64,000 nt of DNA. Origin: Bosea vaviloviae (lineage in GTDB: Bacteria > Pseudomonadota > Alphaproteobacteria > Rhizobiales > Beijerinckiaceae). Positions within the stretch are counted from its first letter, which is position 1; the number at the start of each line of letters is the position of its first letter. Where the stretch lies: NCBI RefSeq assembly GCF_001741865.1, contig NZ_CP017147.1, positions 3,649,001-3,713,000 of the forward strand, read 5' to 3'. Below, in pieces: positions 16,770 through 26,878 of the stretch. The translations under genes and the position numbers were made by a program. The notes under the pieces were generated by a model, which did not search any database, was not told the DNA's origin, and saw only the letters and a program-made list of their open reading frames with translations.

Positions 16770-18011
16770 ATGTCGAATTTGAGCCTGACCCGCCGCGAGA
16801 CCGTGCTCGCGTTGCTTTCGGGCGCTGCGACGACCGCAGCCTTGCCAGCCTTCGCCCAGCAGGCGGAATGGCGTCAGAACTATGATTCCGGGGCACGCAA
16901 CGCCGTCGCCCGCTCCCATACCCCGATGCTCTCGCCGGAATCGCTGCAGGCGACTGAAGCTGCGATCGTCGCCTATCGCGAACTCGCTTCCCGCGGCGGC
17001 TGGCCGATGCTCCAGCTCACCGACAAGATGAGCGTCGGCTCGAGCGGTCCTGGCGTCGTCGCATTGCGGCAGCGCCTGGTGGTCACTGGCGATCTCAACG
17101 CCAATGCCGGCACCAGCAACGTCTATGATTCCTATGTCGAGGCCGGCGTACGCAACTTCCAGGCTCGGGTCGGGCTTTCCACTACCGGCGCCATCACCCG
17201 CGCCACGGTGGCCGCACTCAACGTGCCGATCGAGCGGCGCATCCGCCAGCTCGAGACCAATGTGGTCCGGCTGCGCACCTGGTCGGGCAATCTCGGCAAC
17301 CGCTATGTCGTGGCCAATATCCCGGCCGCGCTGGTCGAGACGGTCGAGAACGGCGTCGTCGCGACCCGCCACGCCGCCGGCGTCGGCAAGATCGACCGGC
17401 AGTCGCCGCTGCTCCAGACCAAGATCCCCGAGATCAACTTCAACCCGACCTGGACCGTGCCTGCTTCGATCATCCGCAAGGATCTGATCCCGAAGATGCG
17501 CAAGGAGCCTGGCTATCTGACCGAGAGCAAGATCCGCATCATCGGCCCCAATGGCGAGATCCCGCCCGAGCGCGTCAATTGGAACTCCGACGAGGCGACG
17601 CGCTACACCTTCCGGCAGGACCCCGGCGGCGACTTCAATTCGCTCGGCGTCGTCCGCATCAACATTCCAAGCCCCTATGGCGTCTATATGCATGACACGC
17701 CGGCGAAGGGCATCTTCGGCGACGATTTCCGCTTCGTCTCGTCCGGCTGCATGCGCGTCCAGAACGTGCGCGACTATGTCGGCTGGCTGCTCAAGGACAC
17801 TCCCGGCTGGGATCGCGCCAAGATCGACCAGGTGATCCAGTCCGGCGAGCGCATCAATGCGCGGATCAGCAATCCGGTGCCATGCTACTGGGTCTATGTC
17901 ACCGCCTGGGCGACGCCCGATGGCGGCGTGCAGTTCCGCGACGACATCTACAACAAGGACGGCCTCGGACCTGCCCCGGTGGCGCAGCTTCACGGCGACC
18001 AGGACATCTGA
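16770..18011 (+). CDS. ldtP: L,D-transpeptidase LdtP (YkuD family), probably exported by Tat
   Basis: This 413-residue cell-wall enzyme forms 3-3 peptidoglycan cross-links or anchors proteins. It begins with a twin-arginine signal (SLTRRETVLALLSGAATTAA, cut near AFAQQ). A peptidoglycan-binding domain follows (VGSSGPGVVALRQRLVVTGD...), then the YkuD domain with catalytic YMHDTPAK...FVSSGCMRVQN (His, then Ser-Gly-Cys). The ATG at 16770 has AGGG 5-9 bases upstream; an ATG at 16752 is possible. Linkage to ldtR strongly suggests LdtR control. A 14-bp tandem repeat (18000-18027) duplicates the stop-codon region. Confidence 0.9.
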   Translation: MSNLSLTRRETVLALLSGAATTAALPAFAQQAEWRQNYDSGARNAVARSHTPMLSPESLQATEAAIVAYRELASRGGWPMLQLTDKMSVGSSGPGVVALRQRLVVTGDLNANAGTSNVYDSYVEAGVRNFQARVGLSTTGAITRATVAALNVPIERRIRQLETNVVRLRTWSGNLGNRYVVANIPAALVETVENGVVATRHAAGVGKIDRQSPLLQTKIPEINFNPTWTVPASIIRKDLIPKMRKEPGYLTESKIRIIGPNGEIPPERVNWNSDEATRYTFRQDPGGDFNSLGVVRINIPSPYGVYMHDTPAKGIFGDDFRFVSSGCMRVQNVRDYVGWLLKDTPGWDRAKIDQVIQSGERINARISNPVPCYWVYVTAWATPDGGVQFRDDIYNKDGLGPAPVAQLHGDQDI

Positions 18012-18027
18012 GGCAGGATATCTGAGG
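18000..18027. repeat. 2 x 14-bp tandem duplication across the ldtP stop codon
   Basis: CAGGACATCTGAGG is followed at once by CAGGATATCTGAGG (13 of 14 identical). The first copy contains the ldtP stop TGA; the second carries a duplicate TGA. Confidence 0.9.
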
Positions 18028-18061
18028 TCACCGCGCCTGAGAGATCGCCTTTCCTGATCTG

Positions 18062-18097
18062 AAAAGCCCCGGACCGAACAGTCCGGGGCTTTTTCGT
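18062..18097 (+). terminator. Intrinsic terminator downstream of ldtP
   Basis: AAAAGCCCCGGAC pairs with GTCCGGGGCTTTTT across a 6-base loop, ending in a T tract. It lies about 50 bases after the ldtP stop. Confidence 0.9.
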
Positions 18098-18150
18098 TTG
18101 TCGGGGCCGTGGGCTTGCGAGGGCGTGCTGCCTTGGCTCGGAAACACCCC

Positions 18151-18279
18151 CGTCATTCCGGGGCGATCCGCAGGATCGAGCCTGGAACCCAGAACCGACG
18201 CGGCTGCCTGAGAAGGCACGGGGCAGCCGCGTCGGTTCTGGGTTCCGGGCTCACGCCTTCGGCGGCCCCGGAATGACGG
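18151..18279. repeat. Dispersed palindromic repeat with 21-bp internal arms
   Basis: The ends read CGTCATTCCGGGGC and GCCCCGGAATGACG-like. Inside, 18188-18208 and 18222-18242 are perfect 21-bp inverted arms (beginning CCCAGAACCGACGCGG). It lies between the ldtP terminator and the nhaA stop. Confidence 0.85.
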
Positions 18280-18320
18280 CAGAGAATAGCGCCGTCAGTC
18301 ATCGCTGACGGCCGTCAACA

Positions 18321-19517
18321 TTAAGTGCTGGTACCGCGCCCTGCGAGCTTGAGCACGAAGGCTCCCGCCAGCGCCGAGATGACCGAGCCGAGCAGCACGC
18401 CGATCTTGGTGGCGTCGCCGAGTTCGGGATTGCCGGGGAAGGCCAGCGCCCCGATGAACAGGCTCATGGTGAAGCCGATGCCGCAGAGCAGGGCGACGCC
18501 GTAGAGCTGCACGAAATTTGCCTTGGCCGGCAGCGCACCGAGCCCGGCTTTCACGGCCGCCCAGGCGAAGCCGAAGACGCCGATCTGCTTGCCGAGGAAC
18601 AGGCCGAGAGCGATGCCCAGCGGCACTGGCGCCAGCGCGCTCGCCGGCGTCATCCCCGTGAAAGAGACGCCGGCATTGGCGAAACCGAAGATCGGCACGA
18701 TCAGATAGGACACCCAAGGGTGCAGGCCGTGCTCGAGCATGTGCAGCGGCGAATGCTCGGGCTCGTCGCTGTCGGAGCCGTCGCCGATCGGGATGGTGAG
18801 CGCCAGGGCGACGCCGGCCAGCGTGGCGTGGATGCCCGACTTCAGCACGAAGAACCAGAGCAGGGCGCCAATAGTGAGATAGACCGGCAGGCGCGTCACG
18901 TTCAGGCGATTGAGGACGATGAGCCCGGCAATGCACAAAGCCGCCAGCCCCAGCATCGGCAGCGACAGGTCGCTGGTATAGAACAGCGCGATGATCGCGA
19001 CCGCGCCGAGATCGTCGAGGATCGCCAGCGCCGTCAGGAAGACTTTGAGCGAGACCGGCACGCGCGGGCCGAGCAAGGCCAGCACGCCGAGCGCAAAGGC
19101 GATGTCGGTCGCGGCGGGAATGGCCCAGCCGCGCATCGCGACCGCATCGCCGCGCGTCAAAGCGAGATAGATCAGCGCCGGGACGACCATGCCGCCCAGC
19201 GCCGCGATGCCGGGCAGGGCCCTGCGCGACCAGGAGGAGAGCTGCCCCTCCAGGAATTCGCGCTTGATCTCCAGCCCGACGAGCAGGAAGAACACGGCCA
19301 TCAGCGCGTCATTGACCCAGTGCAGCACGCTCAGGCCCCCGACATAGGTGGAGAGCGCGCCGAAATAAGCCGGCGCGGCCGGGGAGTTCGCGATGACGAG
19401 GGCAAGCGCCGCCACCACCATCAGCAGGACACCGCCTGCCGCTTCGCTCGCGAGAAAGGCGCTCAGCGGGGAGCGCCGGGCGGGCGCGGAAGAGCTGTGG
19501 GCTGTATCCGGGGTCAC
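18321..19517 (-). CDS. nhaA: Na+/H+ antiporter NhaA
   Basis: The product has 398 residues with about 12 membrane helices. The ion-site aspartates lie in [12 protein letters not shown], the periplasmic/pH region in [19 protein letters not shown], and [13 protein letters not shown] and [11 protein letters not shown] are family landmarks. It exchanges sodium or lithium ions for protons at the inner membrane. I place the start at the GTG at 19517, because the TAGGAG ribosome site 11 bases upstream is built into a folded leader (see 19528-19620). An ATG at 19625 would translate through that structure. The gene lies downstream of the MFS gene but has its own leader. Confidence 0.92.
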   Translation of the reverse strand: MTPDTAHSSSAPARRSPLSAFLASEAAGGVLLMVVAALALVIANSPAAPAYFGALSTYVGGLSVLHWVNDALMAVFFLLVGLEIKREFLEGQLSSWSRRALPGIAALGGMVVPALIYLALTRGDAVAMRGWAIPAATDIAFALGVLALLGPRVPVSLKVFLTALAILDDLGAVAIIALFYTSDLSLPMLGLAALCIAGLIVLNRLNVTRLPVYLTIGALLWFFVLKSGIHATLAGVALALTIPIGDGSDSDEPEHSPLHMLEHGLHPWVSYLIVPIFGFANAGVSFTGMTPASALAPVPLGIALGLFLGKQIGVFGFAWAAVKAGLGALPAKANFVQLYGVALLCGIGFTMSLFIGALAFPGNPELGDATKIGVLLGSVISALAGAFVLKLAGRGTST

Positions 19518-19527
19518 TGTCGGCGGG

Positions 19528-19620
19528 GCTCCTAGGCTCGGGTCACCTCCCTTCTGAAGGGTGCACGCGCTGATGTCACCCCGCAGCGCGCTTAGGAGAG
19601 TCCCTCTGCCGCGGCAGAGA
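19528..19620 (-). promoter_or_regulatory. Candidate nhaA-type cation (Li+/Na+) riboswitch leader
   Basis: On the minus strand the nhaA leader folds into a closed unit. CTCCTA (19598-19593) pairs with TAGGAG (19534-19529), which is also the ribosome-binding site. Inside are a 7-bp hairpin CGCGCTG/CAGCGCG (19590-19584 with 19572-19566) with loop CGGGGTGACAT and a 5-bp hairpin CCCTT/AAGGG. The loop GGGT can pair with ACCC (19543-19540), a pseudoknot. Upstream is a further hairpin CTCTGC-CGCG-GCAGAG (19604-19619). The nhaA-I and nhaA-II RNA motifs, reported to sense lithium, sit in this position. The assignment to one of them is from memory and not checked against a covariance model. Confidence 0.6.
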
Positions 19621-19666
19621 GCCACGGCAGGGAACTCGCCGCGCGCCGCCCGATCTTCGACTGCGC

Positions 19667-20908
19667 TCAGCGCGAGACCGGCATCTGCGGCGATGTGACA
19701 GCCGACCGCAGGCGCAGCCAGCTTAGCCCTCCTGCCGCTGCCGCCGTGATCGCCATTGCCAGGAGGAGCGAAGCGGCGCCGTGGAACAGTCCGTCAAAAC
19801 CGTAGCGCGCGATCAGCGGCGTGCTCAGGAGCGGCGAGCAGAACTGGCCGATGAAGACGGAGGCGGTCAGCAGCCCGCCTGCCAGCCCTCTGCGCCGGAT
19901 CGGCGCGAGACCCAGCGCCAGCGCGATGAAGCAGGGCGAGACCAGAGCGTAGCCTGCGCCGATCGCCGCGGTTGCCGCGAAGGAGGAGGCTGTCAGGGTG
20001 AAGGGTAGCAGCATGAAGCCCAGCGCCATCGCGGCGTAGCCCATGGCAAAAATGCCGACATGGCCGATCGCGCGCTGGATCCGCGGGTAGAGCAGCGCAA
20101 AACTGCCGCCCGACAGCATCAGGACGGCCAGCGCCGCGCCGGTCATGGCCGCGCTGTTATAGCCTCGCTCCTCCAGGAAGAACGACAATTGGGTCGGCAT
20201 GACGAAGAAGATCATGTTGGTCAGCGCCTGCAAGAGAACCAGTAAGGCGAGGCGCGTGCGCCAGGGCGGATGTCCTGGGGCGCTGTCCGCCGGTTTGGCG
20301 TCGATGGATTGCGCTGATCGGGGCGGGTCGACGATCGCGATCCACATCAGCGGCAGGAAGGCGGCGGCGAGGCCATAGATGGCGAAAGGCAGGCGCGGCG
20401 AGAGCGTCGCGACCCAGCCCGCAAGCGAGATGAAGAGCAGGCCGCCGAAATTGCGCGCCGAAATCTGCAGGCCGGTCAGCGCATTGCGGTCCTTTCCCGT
20501 GAAATAGTCCCCGACCAGCGCGGTTTGCGCCGTCATGATCAGGGCGACCGCGACGCCGAGCACGAGGCGGCTGGCGAAGATCGTCGGGAGATCCGGCAGG
20601 ACGAGACCGGCGCATCCGGCGATCACGAACAGGATCGTGCCGGAGAGCAGCATCGCGCGCCGTCCGAACCGGTCGGCCACCAGCCCGGCGAGCGGCGCGC
20701 AGAGGGCGACGCTGAGCGCCGGCGCCGGCACCAGCAGCCGCGTCAGCATCGCGGCGTTCGGATCGCCCGAGAACAGCCGCTCGAGCCCGGGCAGGGCCGG
20801 GCTGATCGTGGCATTGGCCATCGTGGTGAGCGATGCCGCCATCAGCAGCGCAATGGTGCGCCGGTCCCGCCATATCGGGTTCGACGGCGTGGCTCGACAA
20901 TCCTGCAT
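19667..20908 (-). CDS. MFS transporter (drug-efflux type)
   Basis: The product has 413 residues and about 12 membrane helices. The signature between helices 2 and 3 is [17 protein letters not shown], and the helix 5-like [20 protein letters not shown] region is clear. Substrates are unknown. The ATG at 20908 has GAGG 7-11 bases upstream. It is transcribed divergently from a MerR-family regulator, and the shared region carries a MerR-type promoter facing this gene. That suggests inducible expression of an exporter. Confidence 0.82.
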   Translation of the reverse strand: MQDCRATPSNPIWRDRRTIALLMAASLTTMANATISPALPGLERLFSGDPNAAMLTRLLVPAPALSVALCAPLAGLVADRFGRRAMLLSGTILFVIAGCAGLVLPDLPTIFASRLVLGVAVALIMTAQTALVGDYFTGKDRNALTGLQISARNFGGLLFISLAGWVATLSPRLPFAIYGLAAAFLPLMWIAIVDPPRSAQSIDAKPADSAPGHPPWRTRLALLVLLQALTNMIFFVMPTQLSFFLEERGYNSAAMTGAALAVLMLSGGSFALLYPRIQRAIGHVGIFAMGYAAMALGFMLLPFTLTASSFAATAAIGAGYALVSPCFIALALGLAPIRRRGLAGGLLTASVFIGQFCSPLLSTPLIARYGFDGLFHGAASLLLAMAITAAAAGGLSWLRLRSAVTSPQMPVSR

Positions 20909-20944
20909 GGTTTTTTCCTCTTGCTGAAATCCTGCGTTCGGGAG

Positions 20945-20975
20945 AGCCTACAAGTTCAAGTCAACTTGAGGTCAA
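20945..20975 (-). promoter_or_regulatory. MerR-type promoter with 19-bp spacer and central dyad
   Basis: On the minus strand TTGACC (-35, 20975-20970) and TAGGCT (-10, 20950-20945) are 19 bases apart. The spacer contains the dyad CAAGTT-N6-AACTTG (20951-20968). An over-long spacer holding a palindrome is the hallmark of promoters untwisted by MerR-family activators. It drives the MFS gene. Confidence 0.8.
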
Positions 20976-20977
20976 GC

Positions 20978-21433
20978 ATGCCGATTCTGGATATCGGGGA
21001 AGTGGCCCAACGCTCGGGCGTGCCGGCCTCGACGCTGCGCTATTACGAGGAGATCGGCCTGATCGGTTCGCTCGGACGGCGCGGGTTGCGCCGGCAATTC
21101 GATGCCGACGTGCTCCTCAGGTTGTCGCTCATCAGCCTAGGCAAGGCGGCGGGCTTCTCGCTGGTCGAGATCGCGGGCCTGTTCGGACAGGACGGCCGGC
21201 CCGATCTCCCCCGGGCCCGGTTTCATGCCAAGGCAGACGAATTGCAGCGCCAGATCGTCGATCTCAGCGCCCTGCGTGACATGCTGCGCCATATCGCCGA
21301 TTGCCCCGCGCCGACGCATCTGGAATGCCCGACCTTCCGCGGGCTCCTGAAGTCGGCCTCGCGGGGGACGCTGGTCCACCACCCTTCCCTTGGGGAGCCG
21401 GGGAAAGGGCTGAAGCCGTCGCGGCGGCGCTGA
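20978..21433 (+). CDS. MerR-family transcriptional regulator
   Basis: The product has 151 residues. The N-terminal helix-turn-helix (IGEVAQRSGVPASTLRYYEEIGLI) and wing (RGLRRQFDADVLLRL) are typical. A dimerisation helix follows (RARFHAKADELQRQIVDLSALRDML), then a C-terminal effector region with two cysteines (ADCPAPTHLECPTF). The cysteine spacing is not that of a SoxR iron-sulfur cluster. The Cys pair may sense a metal or thiol-reactive compound. The ATG at 20978 lies just outside the shared operator. It probably activates the divergent MFS gene. Confidence 0.85.
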   Translation: MPILDIGEVAQRSGVPASTLRYYEEIGLIGSLGRRGLRRQFDADVLLRLSLISLGKAAGFSLVEIAGLFGQDGRPDLPRARFHAKADELQRQIVDLSALRDMLRHIADCPAPTHLECPTFRGLLKSASRGTLVHHPSLGEPGKGLKPSRRR

Positions 21434-21566
21434 CATCCCGGCGGGCAGCGATTGGCCATCCTTTTAGCCGCACCATCTATCGCTTGGACAGATTTCCACC
21501 CCATGATACGGGACGCGGCAACGGGACCGGGCCGTGAGCGGCCACCTTTTTCAGCAGGAGCCGGAT

Positions 21567-22865
<1,299 letters not shown>

Positions 22866-22928
22866 AAGGGCCGCCTCGTCGTCACTAGATCATGGTATGA
22901 TCCGAAGGATTAGGAGCCGGGCACAACC

Positions 22929-23150
22929 ATGACGACGATCACGATCGAGGAGTTGCGCAAGCTTGCCGCCGCCGGAGCCGTGTCCCTTCCGTCCCAGAAC
23001 GCCGCGGACACGGCCGGTGGCGCTGTGGTGAATTCTGACCGCGCTGCCCGCGTCGCGGAGCTGTTGAAGACCGTCCGCGACTTGACCAAGGACCGTTCGC
23101 CTGAAGAGACCGCGGCGCTTGAGCGTTGGCTGGAAGAACGCGACGCGTGA
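22929..23150 (+). CDS. Putative antitoxin paired with a PIN-domain remnant
   Basis: This 73-residue protein has an acidic, helical C-terminus (LLKTVRDLTKDRSPEETAALERWLEERDA). Its stop overlaps the GTG start of the PIN-like gene (GTGA). Size and coupling match antitoxins of VapBC-like systems. I do not recognise the family, and the DNA-binding fold is not evident. If the toxin is dead, this gene is an orphan. Confidence 0.55.
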   Translation: MTTITIEELRKLAAAGAVSLPSQNAADTAGGAVVNSDRAARVAELLKTVRDLTKDRSPEETAALERWLEERDA

Positions 23151-23392
23151 AGCCTCCTTCGCCCGTTCTGATCGTCGATGCGAATATCATCTTGAGCTGT
23201 GCGCTTGGTCTGCGTGGCGGGGATGTCCTGAATTTCGTCGGCTCGCGGCGCCTGCTGACGATGTCGCAGTATGGCGTGAAAGAAGTCGAGAACTGGTCGC
23301 ATGATCGTGACTTCGCTGGCACCGGCTGGCCGTCATGGTCGAGTGCCAACCTGCGGGCCGCACTGGTGCGCGAAACCATCAAGCCCATCTGA
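23147..23392 (+). pseudogene. PIN-domain toxin with internal deletion
   Basis: The frame codes for 81 residues. The first 50 are a PIN-domain start (VLIVDANIILSCALGLRGG with the first catalytic Asp, then LLTMSQYGVKEVE). The next residues WSHDRDFAGTGWPSWSSANL are the C-terminal PIN motif. An intact PIN toxin is about 130-140 residues. The middle, with the remaining acidic catalytic residues, is missing, and the junction is in frame near NWSHD. The toxin is therefore probably inactive. Confidence 0.7.
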
Positions 23393-23401
23393 AAGCACGC
23401 C

Positions 23402-23899
23402 ATGCGCTGTCCCTATTGCGGCTCTCTCGACACGCAGGTGAAGGACTCCCGTCCAACCGACGATCACGCCTCGATCCGTCGTCGTCGCGTCTGCCCTGAT
23501 TGCGGCGGGCGCTTCACCACCTTCGAGCGCGTGCAATTGCGCGAACTCGTCGTGGTCAAGCGCTCGGGCCGGCGCACCGCCTTCGACCGCGACAAATTGC
23601 AGACCTCGATCGAGGTCGCGCTGCGCAAGCGCCCGGTCGCGCCGGAGCGGATCGAGCGCATGGTCAACGGCATCGTGCGCCAGCTCGAAAGCTCCGGCGA
23701 GGGCGAGATCCCGAGCTCGACCGTCGGCGAATTGGTGATGGAAGGGCTGAAATCGCTCGACGACGTCGCCTATGTCCGCTTCGCCTCGGTCTACCGCAAT
23801 TTCCGCGAAGCCCGCGATTTCGAGGAGATCCTGGGCCAGCTCAGCGCCGATGACGAGGACGGCGCGAGTGCGCCGCCGCCTGCCCGCAACGATGACTGA
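23402..23899 (+). CDS. nrdR: Transcriptional repressor NrdR
   Basis: The 165-residue protein has an N-terminal zinc ribbon ([13 protein letters not shown] ... [15 protein letters not shown], two CxxC pairs) and an ATP-cone domain ([20 protein letters not shown]). NrdR senses ATP/dATP and represses ribonucleotide reductase genes. The ribD start lies inside its 3' end (8-base overlap), so it heads the riboflavin transcript. Confidence 0.97.
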   Translation: MRCPYCGSLDTQVKDSRPTDDHASIRRRRVCPDCGGRFTTFERVQLRELVVVKRSGRRTAFDRDKLQTSIEVALRKRPVAPERIERMVNGIVRQLESSGEGEIPSSTVGELVMEGLKSLDDVAYVRFASVYRNFREARDFEEILGQLSADDEDGASAPPPARNDD

Positions 23900-25025
23900 G
23901 CAGGCTGCGATCGACCGCGCCTTCATGCGTCAGGCGCTGGATTTCGGCGCGCGCGGGCAGGGCACGACATCAACCAATCCTTGCGTCGGCGCCATCGTCA
24001 CGCAGGACACCGCGGATGGTCCCGTGATCGTGGCCCGCGGCCACACCCAACCTGGCGGCCGGCCGCATGGCGAGGCGAACGCCTTCGACCGCGCCGGGCC
24101 GAACGCCGCGGCGGGCGGCACGCTCTATGTCACGCTCGAGCCCTGTTCACACCGCACCATCCGCGCCGCGACACCTTGCGTCGAGCGCTCGATCCTGGCC
24201 GGCGTGAAGCGCGTCGTGGCGGCCATGGCCGATCCCAATCCACGGTTTCGCGGGCTCGGTTTCGCATTGCTGCGGACGGCTGGCATCAGCGTCACCACGG
24301 GCGTGCTGGAGGCCAAGGCTCAACGGATCCATCGCGGCTATGTCCTGCGGGTGACGCAAGGGCGCCCCATGGTGACGTTCAAGGTCGCTCGTACCAGGGA
24401 CGGCTATGCCGGCGGGGCGGCGGGCACGCGCATCGCCGTATCCTGCCCTGCGGCGTCGGCCTGGGTCCATCTCCAGCGGGCGCATTACGATGCGATCATG
24501 CTCGGCATCGGTTCGGTGCTCGTCGATGATCCGCTGCTGACCGTGCGCCTGCCCGGCATGGCGGGTCGCTCACCGATCAGGATCGTGCTGGATTCGCAGC
24601 TTCGGCTGCCGCTGTCGTCCCAGCTCGTCGCCACAGTGGGCGAGGTGCCGGTCTGGGTCGTGGCGACCGAGGCTGCTCCCATCGAGCGTGAACGGGCGCT
24701 GGTCGCGGCCGGCGTCGAGGTCATGCGCGTCTCGGCCGGTGCGGACGGCCATCTCGATCTGACGGAGATGCTCCAATTGCTGGGAGCGCGCGGCATCAAC
24801 CGCGTCTTTTCCGAGGGTGGGCCCACCATCGGCGAGAAACTCGCCCTTGCCGGTTTCGCCGATGAGGTCATTGTCTCGACATCTCCGAAAGTGCTGGGCC
24901 ACCCCGGCATCGTTGCCGTGCGTCCGGGCCTTGCGGCGATGCTGGCGAACCCCGATCTCTACCGACTTGCCGATAGCGGCCTGATCGGCCACGACCATTT
25001 CGAGAATTTTGTGAGGACCGCCTGA
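23892..25025 (+). CDS. ribD: Bifunctional diaminohydroxyphosphoribosylaminopyrimidine deaminase / reductase
   Basis: The product has 377 residues. The N-terminal deaminase domain has the zinc motif HGEANAFD and [13 protein letters not shown]. The C-terminal RibD reductase domain shows [33 protein letters not shown] and [13 protein letters not shown]. It carries out the second and third steps of riboflavin synthesis. The frame start at 23892 (MTEQAA) overlaps nrdR; earlier frame is overlap only. It runs into ribE with a TGATG overlap. Confidence 0.93.
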   Translation: MTEQAAIDRAFMRQALDFGARGQGTTSTNPCVGAIVTQDTADGPVIVARGHTQPGGRPHGEANAFDRAGPNAAAGGTLYVTLEPCSHRTIRAATPCVERSILAGVKRVVAAMADPNPRFRGLGFALLRTAGISVTTGVLEAKAQRIHRGYVLRVTQGRPMVTFKVARTRDGYAGGAAGTRIAVSCPAASAWVHLQRAHYDAIMLGIGSVLVDDPLLTVRLPGMAGRSPIRIVLDSQLRLPLSSQLVATVGEVPVWVVATEAAPIERERALVAAGVEVMRVSAGADGHLDLTEMLQLLGARGINRVFSEGGPTIGEKLALAGFADEVIVSTSPKVLGHPGIVAVRPGLAAMLANPDLYRLADSGLIGHDHFENFVRTA

Positions 25026-25672
25026 TGTTCACCGGCATCGTCACCGCCATCGGCACCGTCGTGGAAGCTGAGGCCAAGGGGCCCAGCCTGAAGCGGCTTG
25101 CCATCGCCAGCCCCTATGACGCTGCCGGCATCGAGATCGGTGCTTCGATCGCCTGCGCCGGCGTCTGCCTGACGGTCACGGGCCTGCGGCCGCGCAGCGA
25201 TGGCGAGCCCGGCTGCATCTTCCAGGTCGAGGCGGCGGCGGAGACACTCTCCAAGACACTGGTCGGCGACTGGGCGCCCGGCACGCGGGTCAATCTCGAG
25301 CGCTCGCTCAAGGTCGGCGACGAGCTCGGCGGCCATCTCGTCACCGGCCATGTCGATGGCGTCGCCACGATCCTGAAGATCGATCCGATCGAGGCCAATC
25401 CCGACGAACAATGGGGCGCGACGGCGCGTTTCCATATCCGCGCGCCGCAAGGGCTCGCTCCCTTCATCGCGACCAAGGGCTCGATCTGCCTCGACGGCAC
25501 CTCGCTCACGGTCAACAGCGTCGAGGACGATGTCTTCACCGTGCTGCTGATTCCGCACTCCTTCAGCGTCACCACCTGGGGGCAGCGCAAGGCGGGCGAT
25601 CCGATCCATCTCGAGGTCGATCTGATGGCGCGCTACGCTGCGCGGCTTGCAGAGGCGCGCCCGCAGGGCTAA
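25025..25672 (+). CDS. ribE: Riboflavin synthase, alpha chain
   Basis: The 215-residue protein contains two lumazine-binding barrel repeats, each beginning with the family MFTGIV / LGGHLVTGHVDGVATI type motif. It converts two lumazines to riboflavin. Residues ACAGVCLTV and SICLDGTSLTVNSV are equivalent segments of the two halves. Its start is coupled to ribD (TGATG). A palindromic repeat separates it from ribH. Confidence 0.95.
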   Translation: MFTGIVTAIGTVVEAEAKGPSLKRLAIASPYDAAGIEIGASIACAGVCLTVTGLRPRSDGEPGCIFQVEAAAETLSKTLVGDWAPGTRVNLERSLKVGDELGGHLVTGHVDGVATILKIDPIEANPDEQWGATARFHIRAPQGLAPFIATKGSICLDGTSLTVNSVEDDVFTVLLIPHSFSVTTWGQRKAGDPIHLEVDLMARYAARLAEARPQG

Positions 25673-25687
25673 GAGCCGGTCTCAACA

Positions 25688-25800
25688 CAGCCCTCATCCT
25701 GAGGAGCCGCGCAGCGGCGTCTCGAAGGATGCTCCAGAGCGTACTGGACCATCCTTCGAGACGCCATTTCTGACGAAACGGCTCCTCAGGATGAGGGCTG
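25688..25800. repeat. Dispersed palindromic repeat (CCTCATCCTGAGGAG type)
   Basis: The outer arms are a perfect 20-bp inverted repeat beginning CAGCCCTCATCCTGAGGAGC. Inner arms GGCGTCTCGAAGGAT / ATCCTTCGAGACGCC are also perfect. It lies within the riboflavin operon between ribE and ribH and would form a long hairpin in the transcript. Confidence 0.9.
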
Positions 25801-25857
25801 CGAGTGCTTTGGGCTTTTCGCGCCAGGCGCTCTTCGCCTTCAAGAGGATAAACAACC

Positions 25858-26367
25858 ATGGCCGGACCCCGGCAAATCTCGGCCGACAAGGCCGCAACTC
25901 CTGCCGTCTCGCTGGACGGCGCCCGCGTGCTCGTGATCGAGGCGCGTTTCTACGAGAAGCTCGCCAACGAATTGCTCGAAGGCGCCCTTGCCGTGCTCGA
26001 CAAGGCCGATTGCCGTGTCGACGTCGTCACCGTGCCGGGCGCGCTCGAAATTCCGTCCGCCATCATCATCGGCCTGCGCGCTGCTGATGAGGCTGTCGAC
26101 CCCTATGAGGCGGTCGTGGCGCTGGGCACCGTCATTCGCGGCGAGACCGGCCATTACGACATCGTCGCCGGCGAAAGCTCGCGCGCCCTGATGGACATCT
26201 CCGTGGCCTTCGCTCTGCCGCTGGGCAACGGCATCCTGACCGTCGAGAACGAGGCGCAGGCCTGGGCGCGCGCCAACCGCTCCGAGATGGACAAGGGCGG
26301 CGGTGCGGCTGAAGCGGCGCTCGCGGTGCTGCGCTACAAGCGCTCCCTGGCGGAGCAATCCAAATGA
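25858..26367 (+). CDS. ribH: 6,7-dimethyl-8-ribityllumazine synthase
   Basis: The product has 169 residues. Landmarks are [52 protein letters not shown] (ribityl site) and [11 protein letters not shown]. It condenses the pyrimidine with dihydroxybutanone phosphate. The ATG at 25858 follows an A-rich stretch with AAGAGGA. Its stop overlaps nusB (ATGA). Confidence 0.96.
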   Translation: MAGPRQISADKAATPAVSLDGARVLVIEARFYEKLANELLEGALAVLDKADCRVDVVTVPGALEIPSAIIIGLRAADEAVDPYEAVVALGTVIRGETGHYDIVAGESSRALMDISVAFALPLGNGILTVENEAQAWARANRSEMDKGGGAAEAALAVLRYKRSLAEQSK

Positions 26368-26831
26368 GCCGGGCCGAGATGCGACGAGGCGCGCGGCTTT
26401 CCGTCGTGCAGGCGCTCTACGAGATGGAGATCGGCGGGCGCGGCGTGATCGAGGCCATGGCCGAGTTCGAGGCCTTCTGGATCGGCAAGGAGGTCGAGGA
26501 GATCGAACTGCCCAAGGCCGAGCTGGCTTTCTTCCGCGACCTGCTCGGCGGCGTGGTCCGCGAGCAGCGCCTGGTCGATCGCTCGGTCGACGAGGTGCTC
26601 GCCTCCGGCTGGCCGCTGAAGCGCGTCGAGGCGGTGGTGCGCGCCGTGCTGCGCGCCGGCGCCTATGAGCTCGCCTTCCGCAAGGATGTGCCGGCGCGTG
26701 CGGTGATCTCGGAATATGTCGCGGTCGCGCGCGCCTTCTATGAGGGCGAGGAGATCGGCATGATCAACGCCGTGCTCGACAAGATGGCCCGCGACTTCCG
26801 CGCCGACGAGTTCGATCAGCCGGCGGCGTGA
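26364..26831 (+). CDS. nusB: Transcription antitermination factor NusB
   Basis: This 155-residue all-helical protein shows the [16 protein letters not shown] start and the [20 protein letters not shown] core, ending FINAVLDK-like ([14 protein letters not shown]). NusB joins NusE in antitermination of rRNA operons. It is coupled to ribH by ATGA. Confidence 0.94.
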   Translation: MSRAEMRRGARLSVVQALYEMEIGGRGVIEAMAEFEAFWIGKEVEEIELPKAELAFFRDLLGGVVREQRLVDRSVDEVLASGWPLKRVEAVVRAVLRAGAYELAFRKDVPARAVISEYVAVARAFYEGEEIGMINAVLDKMARDFRADEFDQPAA

Positions 26832-26878
26832 TCTCGCACTGACGGGTAGGGTCGTAGGATGCAGTCGCGAGGACGGCC

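Noticed and set aside
16464..17993. Minus-strand frame of 509 codons over ldtP
   Set aside because: Antisense mirror of a gene with signal, binding and catalytic motifs.
20978..21433. SoxR identity for the MerR regulator
   Set aside because: The four-cysteine cluster of SoxR is absent; only two cysteines eight residues apart are seen.
23150..25860. FMN riboswitch upstream of the riboflavin genes
   Set aside because: I found no FMN-type conserved multi-stem core; the genes start by overlap with nrdR.
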